From Pseudomonas viridiflava (GTDB lineage Bacteria; Pseudomonadota; Gammaproteobacteria; Pseudomonadales; Pseudomonadaceae), in contig NZ_UUON01000024.1 in assembly GCF_900590885.1 (NCBI RefSeq), positions 310,001 to 374,000 on the forward strand: 64,000 bases of DNA, read 5' to 3'. Of this stretch, positions 1-8,798 are shown in pieces. Position 1 is the first letter of the stretch. Every line of letters begins with the position of its first letter. Below the pieces are notes generated by a model. It saw only the letters and a list, made by a program, of their open reading frames with translations, ran no database searches and was not told the origin of the DNA. The position numbers and the translations under genes were made by a program.

Positions 1-878
1 ACCGCGTTCTTGTCCGGCAACTCCAGCAGCGCCGCCGGCACAATATTGAAGTTGGCGGCCATCGGGGTCATCAGCGTACCGCAGTACCCGGAGAACATGC
101 CGATCGCGGCCATCACCGCCGGGTTGCCGCCATAGATCCCGACCAGCACCGGCACCCCGACACCGCCGGTCATCACCGGGAACGCAGCGAAGCCGTTACC
201 CATGATCACCGTGAACAGCGCCATGCCCAATACATAGACCATCACCGCAACCAGCTTGAAATCCAGGTTGATGTAGGTGGTGGTGACGTGTGCCACGGCC
301 GTGCCCACCCCGGCTTCGTTGAACAGCAGGCCCAACATCGCCAACATTTGCGGCAGCACCATGGCCCAGCCCAGGGCTTCAGTCAGGCGACGCGATTCAC
401 GCAAGGCTTGAACCGGCGTATCACGGGTCAACCAGCAGGCTAGACCAAGGGCGATCAGGCAACCGATGCCGAGGGAGACGAAGGTGGTGTTTTTCGGGTC
501 CAGCAGCGGTACACCGCCGATTTCGGTGTGCTTGAGCAATACCGAGCCGATCACCGTGGTCAGCGGGATGGCCAGCGCCGGGATAAACAGCTTGTGCCCA
601 AGGCGGCCGGCACTGGCACGCGAGTCCTTGTCATGCAGCTCGGCATGCGTGCCACGGCCGACGCCGCCAAAACCGGCGATCAACGCCATCACGACCACGC
701 CCGCACCGATGGCCACCGACGGCAGGCGCTCACCCACCAAAAACGGAATCGCGAACAGCAGCCAGAACAAGGCACTCGACCAGCGCTTGGGATGGGTGCG
801 ATCCAACACGATCATGCCCGCCGTGATCAGCAACAGAACGCCGGCCAGCCAGTACAAGTATTGAATGGAGATGATCAT
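1..878 (-). CDS. DUF979 family membrane protein (partial, C-terminus outside window)
   Basis: The frame is open from an ATG at 878 to the left edge, giving 292 codons of the N-terminal part; the stop lies outside. The translation begins MIISIQYLYWLAGVLLLITA and consists of successive hydrophobic segments with short charged loops, matching the DUF979 family. It overlaps the DUF969 stop codon by four bases (ATGA, 875-878), so the two are translationally coupled. DUF969 and DUF979 proteins are known to occur as paired membrane subunits, proposed as a transporter for small acids such as 5-oxoproline. The pairing is seen directly; the substrate is inference from the families. Confidence 0.85.
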   Translation of the reverse strand, partial: MIISIQYLYWLAGVLLLITAGMIVLDRTHPKRWSSALFWLLFAIPFLVGERLPSVAIGAGVVVMALIAGFGGVGRGTHAELHDKDSRASAGRLGHKLFIPALAIPLTTVIGSVLLKHTEIGGVPLLDPKNTTFVSLGIGCLIALGLACWLTRDTPVQALRESRRLTEALGWAMVLPQMLAMLGLLFNEAGVGTAVAHVTTTYINLDFKLVAVMVYVLGMALFTVIMGNGFAAFPVMTGGVGVPVLVGIYGGNPAVMAAIGMFSGYCGTLMTPMAANFNIVPAALLELPDKNA

Positions 879-1591
879 TGCGCGGCCTCCACAGCGGTGG
901 CGACAGGCGTCATCTCGCGGGTCAACCTGCGGTCGAATCGATGCAGGCGAATGGCGTGGATGATAAACGCGCAGATCGCCGTAGGAATGCCCCACACCGC
1001 AATGTGCAACGGTTCCACATCAATCCCCGAGCCCAGCAGGAAGGTGTGCATCAGCGCAATCGCACCAAAGGCAACGAAAATATCCTCACCAAAAAACAGC
1101 CCGACGTTGTCGGTGGCCGCGCACATCGCCAGCACCTTGTGGCGCAGTTTGTCCGGCAGTTTGCCGTAGCGTTTTTCTGCCGCGCCCTCGGCCATCGGTG
1201 CCAGCAGCGGGCGCACCATCTGCGGGTGCCCACCCAGGCTGGTCAAGCCCATGGCGGCCGTGGACTCGCGCACAAACAGATACATGATCAGCAAGCGCCC
1301 TACCGTGGCGCGCTCGAACCGTGCGATCCAGTTCTGCGCATGCAGGCGCAAGCCATGGCGCTCCAGCAAACCGATGACCGCCAGGGGTAGCAACAGAATC
1401 AATTGCAGGGCGCGGGTCTGAAGGAAACCATCACCCATGGTCGCGAGTATTTTTTCCAGCGGGAAGTGGGCAGCAAACCCGGTAGCGATAGCGGCGGCGG
1501 TAACCACCAACAGCGGATTGAAGCGCAAAACAAAGCCAACCACGATCACAAGTACGCCGATCAACGGCCATAAGTTCACAACAGTTTGCAT
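875..1591 (-). CDS. DUF969 family membrane protein
   Basis: This 238-residue, strongly hydrophobic protein carries the DUF969 signature around FVRESTAAMGLTSLGGHPQM and has about six predicted membrane segments. The frame could open at 1627, but the ATG at 1591 is preferred: it is preceded by AAGGA at a good distance and starts directly before the first membrane segment (MQTVVNLWPLIGVLVIVVG). It is the promoter-proximal partner of the DUF979 gene, which overlaps its stop. The pair probably forms an inner-membrane permease. No enzyme gene that would fix the substrate is visible upstream. Confidence 0.85.
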   Translation of the reverse strand: MQTVVNLWPLIGVLVIVVGFVLRFNPLLVVTAAAIATGFAAHFPLEKILATMGDGFLQTRALQLILLLPLAVIGLLERHGLRLHAQNWIARFERATVGRLLIMYLFVRESTAAMGLTSLGGHPQMVRPLLAPMAEGAAEKRYGKLPDKLRHKVLAMCAATDNVGLFFGEDIFVAFGAIALMHTFLLGSGIDVEPLHIAVWGIPTAICAFIIHAIRLHRFDRRLTREMTPVATAVEAAQ

Positions 1592-1820
1592 GGCACAAAG
1601 GTCCTTTAGTGCGCGCTGCGGCGCCATTACAGCAGGATGTGAACAAAGGGTTCACAGCAGAAGTGGCGTGCAGTCGGCTCGGTTTTTTATTGTTGACCCG
1701 GAAGGTCGAGCGTCAGTGGCGGCAACTGTGCTGCCTGGGGGCGGGAGGTGTCCAACAAGAAAAATTGTTGCTGCGGACCAATAAATTTTGTGGCTGATTG
1801 AAGGGAGAAACGTGAAATGC

Positions 1821-1848
1821 AAAAAGGGCCAACCGCTCGGTTGACCCT
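1821..1848 (-). terminator. Rho-independent terminator after the 1870-2493 lipoprotein gene
   Basis: On the minus strand a stem GGGTCAACC / GGTTGGCCC with a short loop is followed by five T residues. It lies 21 bases beyond the stop codon of the lipoprotein gene. Confidence 0.8.
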
Positions 1849-1869
1849 CCTGCCCCGTACCTGCCCGCG

Positions 1870-2493
1870 TTAGAGGTGCCTGGCGGTCTGCTGCGACACT
1901 TCCTGAAGATTCTGCTCGGTGATTTTCTTCCAGTCTTTTTCCATCACCACCTGCATGCTCTGGTTTTGCAGGGTGACCACGTCGAACGTCTTGGCCCCCG
2001 GCATTTCGATACGCACAAGCGACTTGCTGCTGACGTCAACCATAAAGAAACCCGGAGTGAACCAGGACCAGAACTCAACGATATGCACCTTCACCTTAGT
2101 ATCAGCAGCACTTGGCTCGGTCACGACTTCATAGCCCGCTTGCTGGTAGGCCGAGGCTACCGACTCATTGACCAATTGCGCAAGGGTGCGGCCGGAAGGC
2201 AACAATACGTCGCCGAGCGCCATGCCGTAACCATTACGCTTGCGAGCGATGGCGCGTTCAGTGATGGATTTATCGGTGACTTCGTCATTTTTCAGCGACG
2301 GCGTTGCCGGGTTACGCGGGCTTACCTGGAAGACGCGCTCATCCACCGTACTGATCAGCACCTTCTTGCCATTGCTCGCGTTAGCCTGCACGTTCGCCGG
2401 CGGCACAAAATTGACCGCTACCTCCGACCGGCTGGTGACACACCCCGACAGCACCAGCAACGCCGCAATCCCCACCGCTAACCGAACACTCAT
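1870..2493 (-). CDS. Putative outer-membrane lipoprotein, YajG-like
   Basis: The 207-residue product opens with a short basic N-terminus, a hydrophobic stretch and a lipobox LSGC with the lipidated Cys at about residue 18, followed by Val-Thr-Ser. The ATG at 2493 is chosen over a GTG at 2502 because AGGGAG lies at ribosome-binding distance from it. The body is a soluble periplasmic domain without obvious catalytic motifs. Its general plan (N-terminal beta segment, central ERAIARKRNGYG, then a second alpha/beta segment) recalls YajG-type lipoproteins, but this link is weak. The gene is monocistronic and has its own terminator. Function unknown. Confidence 0.7.
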   Translation of the reverse strand: MSVRLAVGIAALLVLSGCVTSRSEVAVNFVPPANVQANASNGKKVLISTVDERVFQVSPRNPATPSLKNDEVTDKSITERAIARKRNGYGMALGDVLLPSGRTLAQLVNESVASAYQQAGYEVVTEPSAADTKVKVHIVEFWSWFTPGFFMVDVSSKSLVRIEMPGAKTFDVVTLQNQSMQVVMEKDWKKITEQNLQEVSQQTARHL

Positions 2494-2676
2494 ACACACC
2501 ACTCCCTAGCGCCATCATGGCTTGACCGGATATCGGCCGAGGGCAATTGTACCTAGATGATGGCATTTCGGTATCGCCAACTATTTAATCAAAAAGCCCG
2601 CGCCCGCACGTGTACGTTCCTGCCTTAGCCGGTATCTTCGAGGTCAGCGACCTTCACTGAACAAGGGGCAGTACCG

Positions 2677-4104
2677 GTGACCTCTCCCGCCACACCCACC
2701 GCCGAAACCGGCCTTAGCGTACAAACCCGCTTGATCGCCCTGGTGGTTGCCGTGACCTTCTTCATGGAGAACCTCGACGCTACGGTCATCGCCACAGCGC
2801 TGCCAACCATGGCGACGGCGTTTGGCGTCACCCCGGTCGACATGAACATCGGCATCACCGCCTATATCCTCGCCGTGGCGATCTTCATTCCGCTGTCCAG
2901 CTGGGTCGCCGACCGTTTTGGCGCACGCCGGGTATTTGCCGGCGCAATAATTGTCTTCACCCTCGCCTCGCTGCTCTGCGGGCTGAGCCAAAGTCTTGAG
3001 ATGTTTGTGTTCGCGCGGATACTGCAAGGCATCGGCGGCGCGCTGATGGTGCCCGTGGGGCGCTTGGCCGTACTGCGTAATACAGACAAGAAAGACCTGG
3101 TAAAAATGATCGCGATCATTACCTGGCCCGGCCTGGTGGCGCCGATTCTCGGGCCACTGGCCGGCGGGTTGATCGTCACCCACGCCTCGTGGCCGTGGAT
3201 CTTTTACGTGAACATTCCGCTTGGCCTGCTGGCGTTGGTCGCCGCCCTGTGGCTGGTGCCGGAAGGCCGCGAAGCGCAGGTGCGCAGGTTCGACGCCAAG
3301 GGCTTTGTACTGCTGGCCGGCGCCTGTGTGGCCTTGCTCGGCGGGCTGGAATGGCTGGGCAGCCAGAGCGGCGAAAGGCTCATCCCGGGCTTGGGGGTGG
3401 TCGTCGCGGGTTTGGTGCTGACAGTGTGGGCCGTGCACCATTGCCGGCATTACCCCGAGCCGTTGCTGCCACTGGAAACCCTGCGCATCAATACCTTTCG
3501 CGTGAGCATCTATGGGGGCTCACTGTTCCGCCTGGCCATCAGCGCCCTGCCATTCCTGCTGCCGCTGCTGTTTCAAGTCGCCTTTGGCTTATCCCCGGTG
3601 GATGCAGGCTTGCTGGTGCTCGCGGTGTTTGCCGGCAACCTGGCGATGAAACCCTTCACCACCGCGATCATGCAGCGCTATGGGTTTCGCAAGGTGCTGC
3701 TGGTGAATGGGATGATTGGCGTGGTGTCGATTGCCGCGTGTGCACTCTTTACCGCGCAGACGCCCTTTGCGCTGATTGCGACCGTGTTGTTCGTGGGCGG
3801 ATTGTCACGCTCGATGCAATTCACCTGCTACAACTCCATCGGCTTCGCAGACGTGCCCAAACCGCGCATGAGCGAGGCATCGGCGCTGTTCAGCATGTCG
3901 TTCCAGCTGGCGATGGGCATGGGCGTGACGGTGGCGGCGCTGTTGCTGCGGGCGTCCATGAGCATGCAGGGGCATGAGATTCAGGCGCAGGCGGCGGATT
4001 TTCGCGTGGCGTTTATCGGGGTCGCGTTACTGGGGATGTTGGCGCTGGTGGATGTGTATCGGTTGCCGGCGGGCGCCGGGGAGAGTGTGCTGACACGCGG
4101 CTGA
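2677..4104 (+). CDS. MFS drug transporter, DHA2 (14-helix) family
   Basis: The 475-residue protein is a major facilitator with the DHA2 hallmarks: the first helix with ENLDATVIATALPTMA, the A-like loop WVADRFGARRVFAG, and motif C in GLVAPILGPLAGG. The start is a GTG at 2677 preceded by AAGGGG; an ATG further in would remove part of the first helix. Family members export drugs, dyes or detergents using the proton gradient. No periplasmic adaptor or outer-membrane channel gene is adjacent, so it probably acts alone. It is convergent with the FlxA-like gene. The substrate cannot be told from sequence. Confidence 0.85.
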   Translation: MTSPATPTAETGLSVQTRLIALVVAVTFFMENLDATVIATALPTMATAFGVTPVDMNIGITAYILAVAIFIPLSSWVADRFGARRVFAGAIIVFTLASLLCGLSQSLEMFVFARILQGIGGALMVPVGRLAVLRNTDKKDLVKMIAIITWPGLVAPILGPLAGGLIVTHASWPWIFYVNIPLGLLALVAALWLVPEGREAQVRRFDAKGFVLLAGACVALLGGLEWLGSQSGERLIPGLGVVVAGLVLTVWAVHHCRHYPEPLLPLETLRINTFRVSIYGGSLFRLAISALPFLLPLLFQVAFGLSPVDAGLLVLAVFAGNLAMKPFTTAIMQRYGFRKVLLVNGMIGVVSIAACALFTAQTPFALIATVLFVGGLSRSMQFTCYNSIGFADVPKPRMSEASALFSMSFQLAMGMGVTVAALLLRASMSMQGHEIQAQAADFRVAFIGVALLGMLALVDVYRLPAGAGESVLTRG

Positions 4105-4141
4105 GCGCAGCGCTCGATGCGTCAACACACTCATCGATGAA

Positions 4142-4576
4142 TCAGGCGGTGGTGCTGACCAGAGAGCCCGTGCCGCTGTTGCCCTCATCAGTCACGGCTT
4201 TCAACAAGGCCGACGTTACCGTCTGCAAGGCCGCTGAAGTGCTCGCGATCTGCGATTGAGCCGCCGCTACCGCGACGGCCTTGGCGTCTGGGTCCTGGGT
4301 GCCAGACTGGGCTTTTTGCAACGCTTGTTGCTGCTGCTGAAGCAGTTGCTGCAACTGTTCAATCTGCTTTTTCAGCTGCTTGACAGTCTCGGAGTCCTGC
4401 TTGAGCGGCGCCTCGCCGCCGCCTACACCACCAGCACCTTCAGCACCGGCGTTCATATTGACCTTCAAGCCATCTGCGCTGCTGGTGCTATCGGTTGTTG
4501 TGGAATCAACCGGGGCGGCAACGCTTTGACTGCTGGATACAGCGGGAGGATTGCTAATATTGATGAGCATTGCCAT
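4142..4576 (-). CDS. FlxA-like protein
   Basis: This 144-residue protein has a Ser/Thr-rich N-terminal third, a Gly-rich spacer, and a heptad-like coiled coil rich in Gln (KQLKKQIEQLQQLLQQQQQA), followed by an Ala-rich helix. This fits the FlxA-like family, a coiled-coil protein made as a late flagellar gene product in enterobacteria. The start ATG at 4576 has GGA upstream. The gene is preceded by a strong sigma-28 promoter match at 4604-4630, which independently supports a link to the flagellar regulon. Its molecular role is not established. Confidence 0.65.
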   Translation of the reverse strand: MAMLINISNPPAVSSSQSVAAPVDSTTTDSTSSADGLKVNMNAGAEGAGGVGGGEAPLKQDSETVKQLKKQIEQLQQLLQQQQQALQKAQSGTQDPDAKAVAVAAAQSQIASTSAALQTVTSALLKAVTDEGNSGTGSLVSTTA

Positions 4577-4603
4577 AGGTCCGATGCCGAAAGAGTACTG
4601 ACT

Positions 4604-4630
4604 GCATCGGCTTGACTGCCAGTTACTTTA
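4604..4630 (-). promoter_or_regulatory. Sigma-28 (FliA) promoter for the FlxA-like gene
   Basis: The minus strand reads TAAAGTAA, 11 bases, GCCGATGC. The FliA consensus is TAAAGTTT-N11-GCCGATAA, so spacing is exact and 12 of 16 positions match. The predicted start of transcription lies about 20 bases before the ATG at 4576. Confidence 0.65.
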
Positions 4631-4668
4631 GTCGGGGTTTTGCAAAAGCTTTTCAAATCGCGGACAAC

Positions 4669-4699
4669 AAAAAAGGGCCCACCTTTCGGTGAGCCCTTC
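4669..4699 (-). terminator. Terminator after tRNA-Val(GAC)
   Basis: On the minus strand the stem AAGGGCTCACC / GGTGGGCCCTT with loop GAAA is followed by a T-run. It sits 29 bases beyond the tRNA 3' end. Confidence 0.85.
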
Positions 4700-4727
4700 T
4701 AGACCGCCCAGCAGAGCGGATTTTGTT

Positions 4728-4804
4728 TGGTAGGCGCGATTGGACTCGAACCAACGACCCCCACCATGTCAAGGTGGTGCTCTAACCAACTGAGCTACGT
4801 GCCT
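4728..4804 (-). tRNA. tRNA-Val (anticodon GAC)
   Basis: The 77-nt cloverleaf has a D-loop with AGTTGGTTA, anticodon loop TTGACAT closed by CCACC/GGTGG, T-loop TTCGAGT and encoded CCA. The acceptor stem is AGGCACG / CGCGCCT, which leaves an A-C mismatch at the fifth pair (5-68). Confidence 0.95.
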
Positions 4805-4988
4805 GCTGTGAGGCGGCATTCTACGGAATTCCGAAGGGGTGTCAACCTCTTTTTTGCAGCTAACCCTATGAATATGCGAATTTTTTATTTTCGGGCGGCA
4901 CATACGCCTTTTGCAGGTGGCTGGCAGGCAATTTTGAACTCAGGTAGGATCGGGGCACTCGTAAAAAATATAAAACAGAGGTTCCAGG

Positions 4989-6272
4989 ATGGCGAACACC
5001 CCCTACCCCCAGTCGTATTACGCCGCTTCCGCGAATGCCGTTCCGCCACGCCCGATGCTGCAAGGTGAAGTCGAAACCGATGTGTGCGTGATTGGCGCAG
5101 GTTATACCGGCCTTTCCAGCGCGCTGTTTCTGCTGGAGAACGGTTTTCGCGTGACGGTACTGGAAGCCGCCAAGGTGGGCTTTGGTGCCTCTGGCCGTAA
5201 TGGCGGGCAAATCGTCAACAGCTATAGCCGCGATATCGATGTGATCGAGCGCAGCGTCGGCCCCCAACAGGCACAGTTGCTCGGGCAGATGGCGTTTGAG
5301 GGCGGCAGGATCATCCGCGAGCGCGTCGCCAAGTATCAGATCCAGTGCGACTTGAAGGATGGCGGCGTGTTTGCTGCGCTCAACAGTAAGCACATTGGCC
5401 ACCTGGAATCGCAGAAGCGCCTATGGGAGCGCTACGGCCATACGCAACTGGAGCTGCTGGACGAACGCCGCATCCGCGAGGTGGTGGCGTGTGACAACTA
5501 CGTAGGCGGCCTGCTCGACATGAGCGGCGGGCACATCCACCCTCTCAACCTGGCGCTGGGCGAAGCAGCGGCCGTGGAGTCGCTGGGCGGTACGATCTAC
5601 GAGCAATCGGCGGCGGTGCGTATCGAGCGCGGCGCCAACCCGGTGGTGCATACCGCCGAGGGCAAGGTCAGGGCCAAGTTCATCATCGTCGCGGGCAATG
5701 CCTACCTGGGCAACCTGGTGCCGGAGCTGGCCGCCAAATCGATGCCATGCGGCACCCAGGTCATCACCACGGCGCCACTGGGTGATGAACTGGCCAGGAC
5801 CTTGCTGCCCCAGGATTACTGCGTCGAAGATTGCAACTACCTGCTCGACTACTACCGGCTCACCAGCGACAAGCGCCTGATCTTCGGCGGTGGCGTGGTA
5901 TATGGCGCGCGCGACCCGGCCAACATCGAGGCAATCATTCGCCCAAAGATGCTCAAGGCATTCCCGCAGCTCAAGGATGTGAAAATCGACTACGCCTGGA
6001 CCGGCAACTTCCTGCTGACCCTGTCGCGCCTGCCACAGGTGGGTCGCCTCGGCGACAACATCTATTACTCCCAGGGCTGCAGCGGCCACGGCGTAACGTA
6101 CACGCACCTGGCAGGCAAGGTATTGGCAGAGGCCCTTCGAGGCCAGGCAGAGCGTTTTGATGCGTTTGCCGACCTGCCGCACTACCCGTTCCCGGGCGGC
6201 CAACTGTTGCGCACCCCATTTGCGGCGCTGGGTGCCTGGTATTACGGGTTGCGGGACAAGTTGGGGTTCTGA
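4989..6272 (+). CDS. FAD-dependent oxidoreductase, gamma-glutamylputrescine oxidase type
   Basis: The 427-residue enzyme has the dinucleotide-binding motif VIGAGYTGLSSAL at about residues 34-46 and the second glycine motif GASGRNGGQIVNSY that marks PuuB/PauB enzymes. It has the C-terminal FAD-contact segment YYSQGCSGHGVTYTHLAGK. Family members (DadA/GlyOx-like amine oxidases) oxidise gamma-glutamylputrescine to the aldehyde, releasing ammonia and H2O2, in putrescine breakdown. The start ATG at 4989 follows AGAGG. Pseudomonads carry several paralogues; no other polyamine gene is next to it, so the exact substrate is uncertain. A hairpin with a short T-run follows the gene. Confidence 0.8.
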   Translation: MANTPYPQSYYAASANAVPPRPMLQGEVETDVCVIGAGYTGLSSALFLLENGFRVTVLEAAKVGFGASGRNGGQIVNSYSRDIDVIERSVGPQQAQLLGQMAFEGGRIIRERVAKYQIQCDLKDGGVFAALNSKHIGHLESQKRLWERYGHTQLELLDERRIREVVACDNYVGGLLDMSGGHIHPLNLALGEAAAVESLGGTIYEQSAAVRIERGANPVVHTAEGKVRAKFIIVAGNAYLGNLVPELAAKSMPCGTQVITTAPLGDELARTLLPQDYCVEDCNYLLDYYRLTSDKRLIFGGGVVYGARDPANIEAIIRPKMLKAFPQLKDVKIDYAWTGNFLLTLSRLPQVGRLGDNIYYSQGCSGHGVTYTHLAGKVLAEALRGQAERFDAFADLPHYPFPGGQLLRTPFAALGAWYYGLRDKLGF

Positions 6273-6281
6273 CAACAGCGC

Positions 6282-6304
6282 AAGAGCCGGTGCGCCGGCT
6301 CTTT
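6282..6304 (+). terminator. Terminator after the puuB-like gene
   Basis: The stem AGAGCCGG / CCGGCTCT with loop TGCG is followed by TTC. It lies 10 bases after the stop; the T-run is short, so termination may be partial. Confidence 0.6.
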
Positions 6305-6330
6305 CAACGGTTTTGCCAAATCGCAGACAC

Positions 6331-6357
6331 AAAAAACCCCGGTCTTTCGACCAGGGT
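6331..6357 (-). terminator. Terminator after the tRNA-Val/tRNA-Asp pair
   Basis: On the minus strand the stem CCCTGGTC / GACCGGGG with loop GAAA is followed by six T residues, downstream of tRNA-Asp. The stretch 6273-6745 otherwise holds only the two tRNAs. Confidence 0.8.
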
Positions 6358-6430
6358 ATTTGCTATCAGATCAAAGTAGCCAGCGGCTTGCTTTGTGCTT
6401 CAAGGCGTTCAGTGGGCCTTGAGGCAGATA

Positions 6431-6507
6431 TGGCGCAGCGGACGGGACTCGAACCCGCGACCCCCGGCGTGACAGGCCGGTATTCTAACCGACTGAACTA
6501 CCGCTGC
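6431..6507 (-). tRNA. tRNA-Asp (anticodon GTC)
   Basis: The 77-nt cloverleaf has acceptor GCAGCGG / CCGCTGC, a D-arm with GTTCAGTCGGTTAGAA, anticodon loop CTGTCAC, T-loop TTCGAGT and encoded CCA. It follows tRNA-Val(TAC) on the same strand with a 55-base gap, so both are probably cut from one transcript. Confidence 0.97.
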
Positions 6508-6562
6508 GCGTCGGTGCAACCTTTAACGTTGCGTCTTGCCCCAGGGCAAAACTCTCAAGAAG

Positions 6563-6638
6563 TGGTGGGTGATGACGGGATCGAACCGCCGACCCTCTGC
6601 TTGTAAGGCAGATGCTCTCCCAGCTGAGCTAATCACCC
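6563..6638 (-). tRNA. tRNA-Val (anticodon TAC)
   Basis: The 76-nt cloverleaf has acceptor GGGTGAT / ATCACCC, anticodon loop CTTACAA between TCTGC/GCAGA, T-loop TTCGATC and encoded CCA. It is the first gene of the tRNA pair. Confidence 0.97.
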
Positions 6639-6745
6639 TTTGCTTCGTTGAGGCCGCGAAATTTACGCAGGTAACGAACCTAAGTCAATAGCCTGCTTGA
6701 AGTTTTTCTGAAAAAGACAAAATTGCTTCAAGACGGCCACCGGCC

Positions 6746-7510
6746 CTACTCGCTGTAAATCATCTTCTTGCTCATGCCACCGTCCACCACAAACTCTTGC
6801 CCGGTGACGAACCCCGCCTGGCGCGACAGCAACCACGCCACCATCGCTGCCACATCCTCCACCGTGCCCACCCTGCCCGCCGGGTGCTGGGCATGATCGG
6901 CATCGCTCAGCGGCTCGGCACGCCGCGCCGCAGGATCACGCGCATCGATCCAGCCCGGGCTCACGGCATTGACCCGCACCTCCGGCCCCAGGCTGATCGC
7001 CAACGCGTGTGTCAGGGCCAGCAGGCCGCCCTTGCTCGCCGCGTAGGCCTCGGTGTCGGGCTCCGATTGACCGGCCCGGGTCGACGCCAGGTTGACGATC
7101 GCCCCACCATGGGCGCGCAGGTACGGCGCACAGTGCTTGGCCAGCAACATAGGCCCGCTGAGGTTCACCGCCAACACACGGTTCCAGTACGCCAGGTCGA
7201 GACTTTCCAGGGTGGTATTGCGCGGGTCGGCCACCGCCGCGTTGCACACCAACGCATCCAGGCGGCCAAACTGCCCCAGCACCTCGGCAACACCTTGGGC
7301 CACTTGTTTTTCGTCGGCCACGTCCATGCTGATAAACCAGGCGTTGTCGCCCAGCACCTTGGACACCTTGGAACCGCGCTCGCGGTCCAGGTCGGTCAAC
7401 ACCACCTGCCAGCCTTCGCTGATCAGCCACGCGGCAATCCCGAGGCCAATGCCCCGCGCCGCGCCTGTCACCAGTGCGACGCGCCCGTTACTGGCGGTTG
7501 CAGCTTCCAT
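6746..7510 (-). CDS. Short-chain dehydrogenase/reductase (SDR)
   Basis: The roughly 254-residue protein is a classical SDR. It has the cofactor motif [12 protein letters not shown], the CNAA motif in [11 protein letters not shown], the catalytic Ser in [10 protein letters not shown], the YAASK motif with catalytic Tyr and Lys, and the C-terminal [11 protein letters not shown]. Asp after the second strand (LTDLDRERG) suggests NAD(H). A GTG at 7525 overlaps the metZ stop as GTGA, but the ATG at 7510 with GAGTGG before it is equally good; either way it is coupled to metZ. The metZ-SDR order is conserved in Pseudomonas. The substrate is unknown. Confidence 0.85.
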   Translation of the reverse strand: MEAATASNGRVALVTGAARGIGLGIAAWLISEGWQVVLTDLDRERGSKVSKVLGDNAWFISMDVADEKQVAQGVAEVLGQFGRLDALVCNAAVADPRNTTLESLDLAYWNRVLAVNLSGPMLLAKHCAPYLRAHGGAIVNLASTRAGQSEPDTEAYAASKGGLLALTHALAISLGPEVRVNAVSPGWIDARDPAARRAEPLSDADHAQHPAGRVGTVEDVAAMVAWLLSRQAGFVTGQEFVVDGGMSKKMIYSE

Positions 7511-7521
7511 GGACCACTCGA

Positions 7522-8733
7522 TCACAAGGCAGCCAACCCGCGAGCCAGGTCAGCCTGCAAATCGGCCACATCTTCCAGGCCGACCGCGATGCGGATCAGG
7601 CTGTCGCGGATACCGGCGGCTTCACGCTCCTGTGGCGCAAGGCGGCCGTGGGACGTAGTGCTCGGGTGAGTGATGGTGGTTTTGCTGTCACCCAGGTTGG
7701 CAGTGATGGAGATCAGGCGCGTCGCATCGATAAAGCGCCAGGCGCCCTCTTTACCACCCTTCACTTCAAAACTCACCACAGCACCAAAACCGCGCTGCTG
7801 GCGCTGGGCCAATTCGTGCTGCGGGTGGCTCTTGAGGCCGGCGTAATGCACCTTATCGATACCGCCCTGCTGCTCCAGCCACTCGGCCAGGGCCTGGGCA
7901 TTGGCGCAATGGGCCTTCATGCGCAGGCTGAGGGTTTCCAGGCCTTTGAGGAAGATCCAGGCGTTGAACGGGCTCAGCGTCGGGCCGGCGGTGCGCAGGA
8001 AGCCGACGATTTCTTTCATCTGCTCGCTGCGGCCCGCAACCACACCGCCCATGCAACGGCCCTGGCCGTCGATGAACTTGGTCGCCGAGTGCACGACAAT
8101 ATCTGCGCCCAGCTTCAACGGCTGCTGCAACGCCGGGGTGCAGAAGCAGTTGTCGACGACCAGCATCGCGCCCTTGGCGTGGGCCACTTCGGACAACGCG
8201 GCGATGTCCACCAACTCGGCCAACGGGTTGGACGGCGACTCGACAAACAGCAACTTGGTATTGGCCTTGATCGCCGCATCCCAGCCAGACAGGTCCGCCA
8301 GGGGCACGTAGTCCACTTCGATGCCGAAGCGCTTGAAGTACTTCTCGAACAAGCTGATGGTCGAGCCGAACACGCTGCGCGACACCAGCACGTGGTCACC
8401 GGCGCTGCACAGGCTCATCACCACTGCCAGGATGGCCGCCATGCCAGTCGCCGTCGCTACCGCCTGCTCCGCGCCCTCCAGGGCCGCGATGCGTTCTTCG
8501 AAGGCACGCACGGTCGGGTTGGTATAACGCGAATACACGTTGCCCGGCACCTCACCGGCAAAACGCGCGGCGGCGTCGGCGGCGGTGCGGAACACATAGC
8601 TGGAAGTGAAGAACATCGGGTCACCGTGTTCGCCTTCCGGCGTGCGGTGCTGGCCGGCACGCACAGCCAGGGTATCGAAAGCTACGCCATCGAGGTCGCT
8701 GTCCAACCGACCGGCATCCCATTCCTGACTCAT
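7522..8733 (-). CDS. metZ: O-succinylhomoserine sulfhydrylase
   Basis: This 403-residue enzyme of the Cys/Met metabolism PLP family replaces the succinyl group of O-succinylhomoserine with sulfide to give homocysteine, in direct-sulfhydrylation methionine synthesis. Seen are the substrate-binding SRYTNPTV, the aspartate of [12 protein letters not shown] that contacts the PLP ring, and the PLP lysine in [12 protein letters not shown]. MetZ-type enzymes have this longer SATKxIDGQGR form, unlike cystathionine gamma-synthase. It lies downstream of purF, from which a terminator separates it, and is coupled to the SDR gene. Confidence 0.93.
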   Translation of the reverse strand: MSQEWDAGRLDSDLDGVAFDTLAVRAGQHRTPEGEHGDPMFFTSSYVFRTAADAAARFAGEVPGNVYSRYTNPTVRAFEERIAALEGAEQAVATATGMAAILAVVMSLCSAGDHVLVSRSVFGSTISLFEKYFKRFGIEVDYVPLADLSGWDAAIKANTKLLFVESPSNPLAELVDIAALSEVAHAKGAMLVVDNCFCTPALQQPLKLGADIVVHSATKFIDGQGRCMGGVVAGRSEQMKEIVGFLRTAGPTLSPFNAWIFLKGLETLSLRMKAHCANAQALAEWLEQQGGIDKVHYAGLKSHPQHELAQRQQRGFGAVVSFEVKGGKEGAWRFIDATRLISITANLGDSKTTITHPSTTSHGRLAPQEREAAGIRDSLIRIAVGLEDVADLQADLARGLAAL

Positions 8734-8768
8734 GCTGCCACTCCTTACTCAATTCTTTATTTAAGATA

Positions 8769-8796
8769 CAAAACCGGCCCCTCAGGGCCGGTGTTT
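8769..8796 (-). terminator. Terminator between purF and metZ
   Basis: On the minus strand AAACACCGGCCCTGAGG is followed by GGCCGGTTTTG: stem ACCGGCCC / GGGCCGGT with loop TGAG-like, then T residues. It begins just after the purF stop, so metZ is probably expressed from read-through or its own promoter. Confidence 0.75.
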
Positions 8797-8798
8797 AC

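Noticed and set aside
878..1390. Plus-strand frames opposite DUF969
   Set aside because: No ribosome-binding site or family features; the opposite strand encodes a coherent membrane protein.
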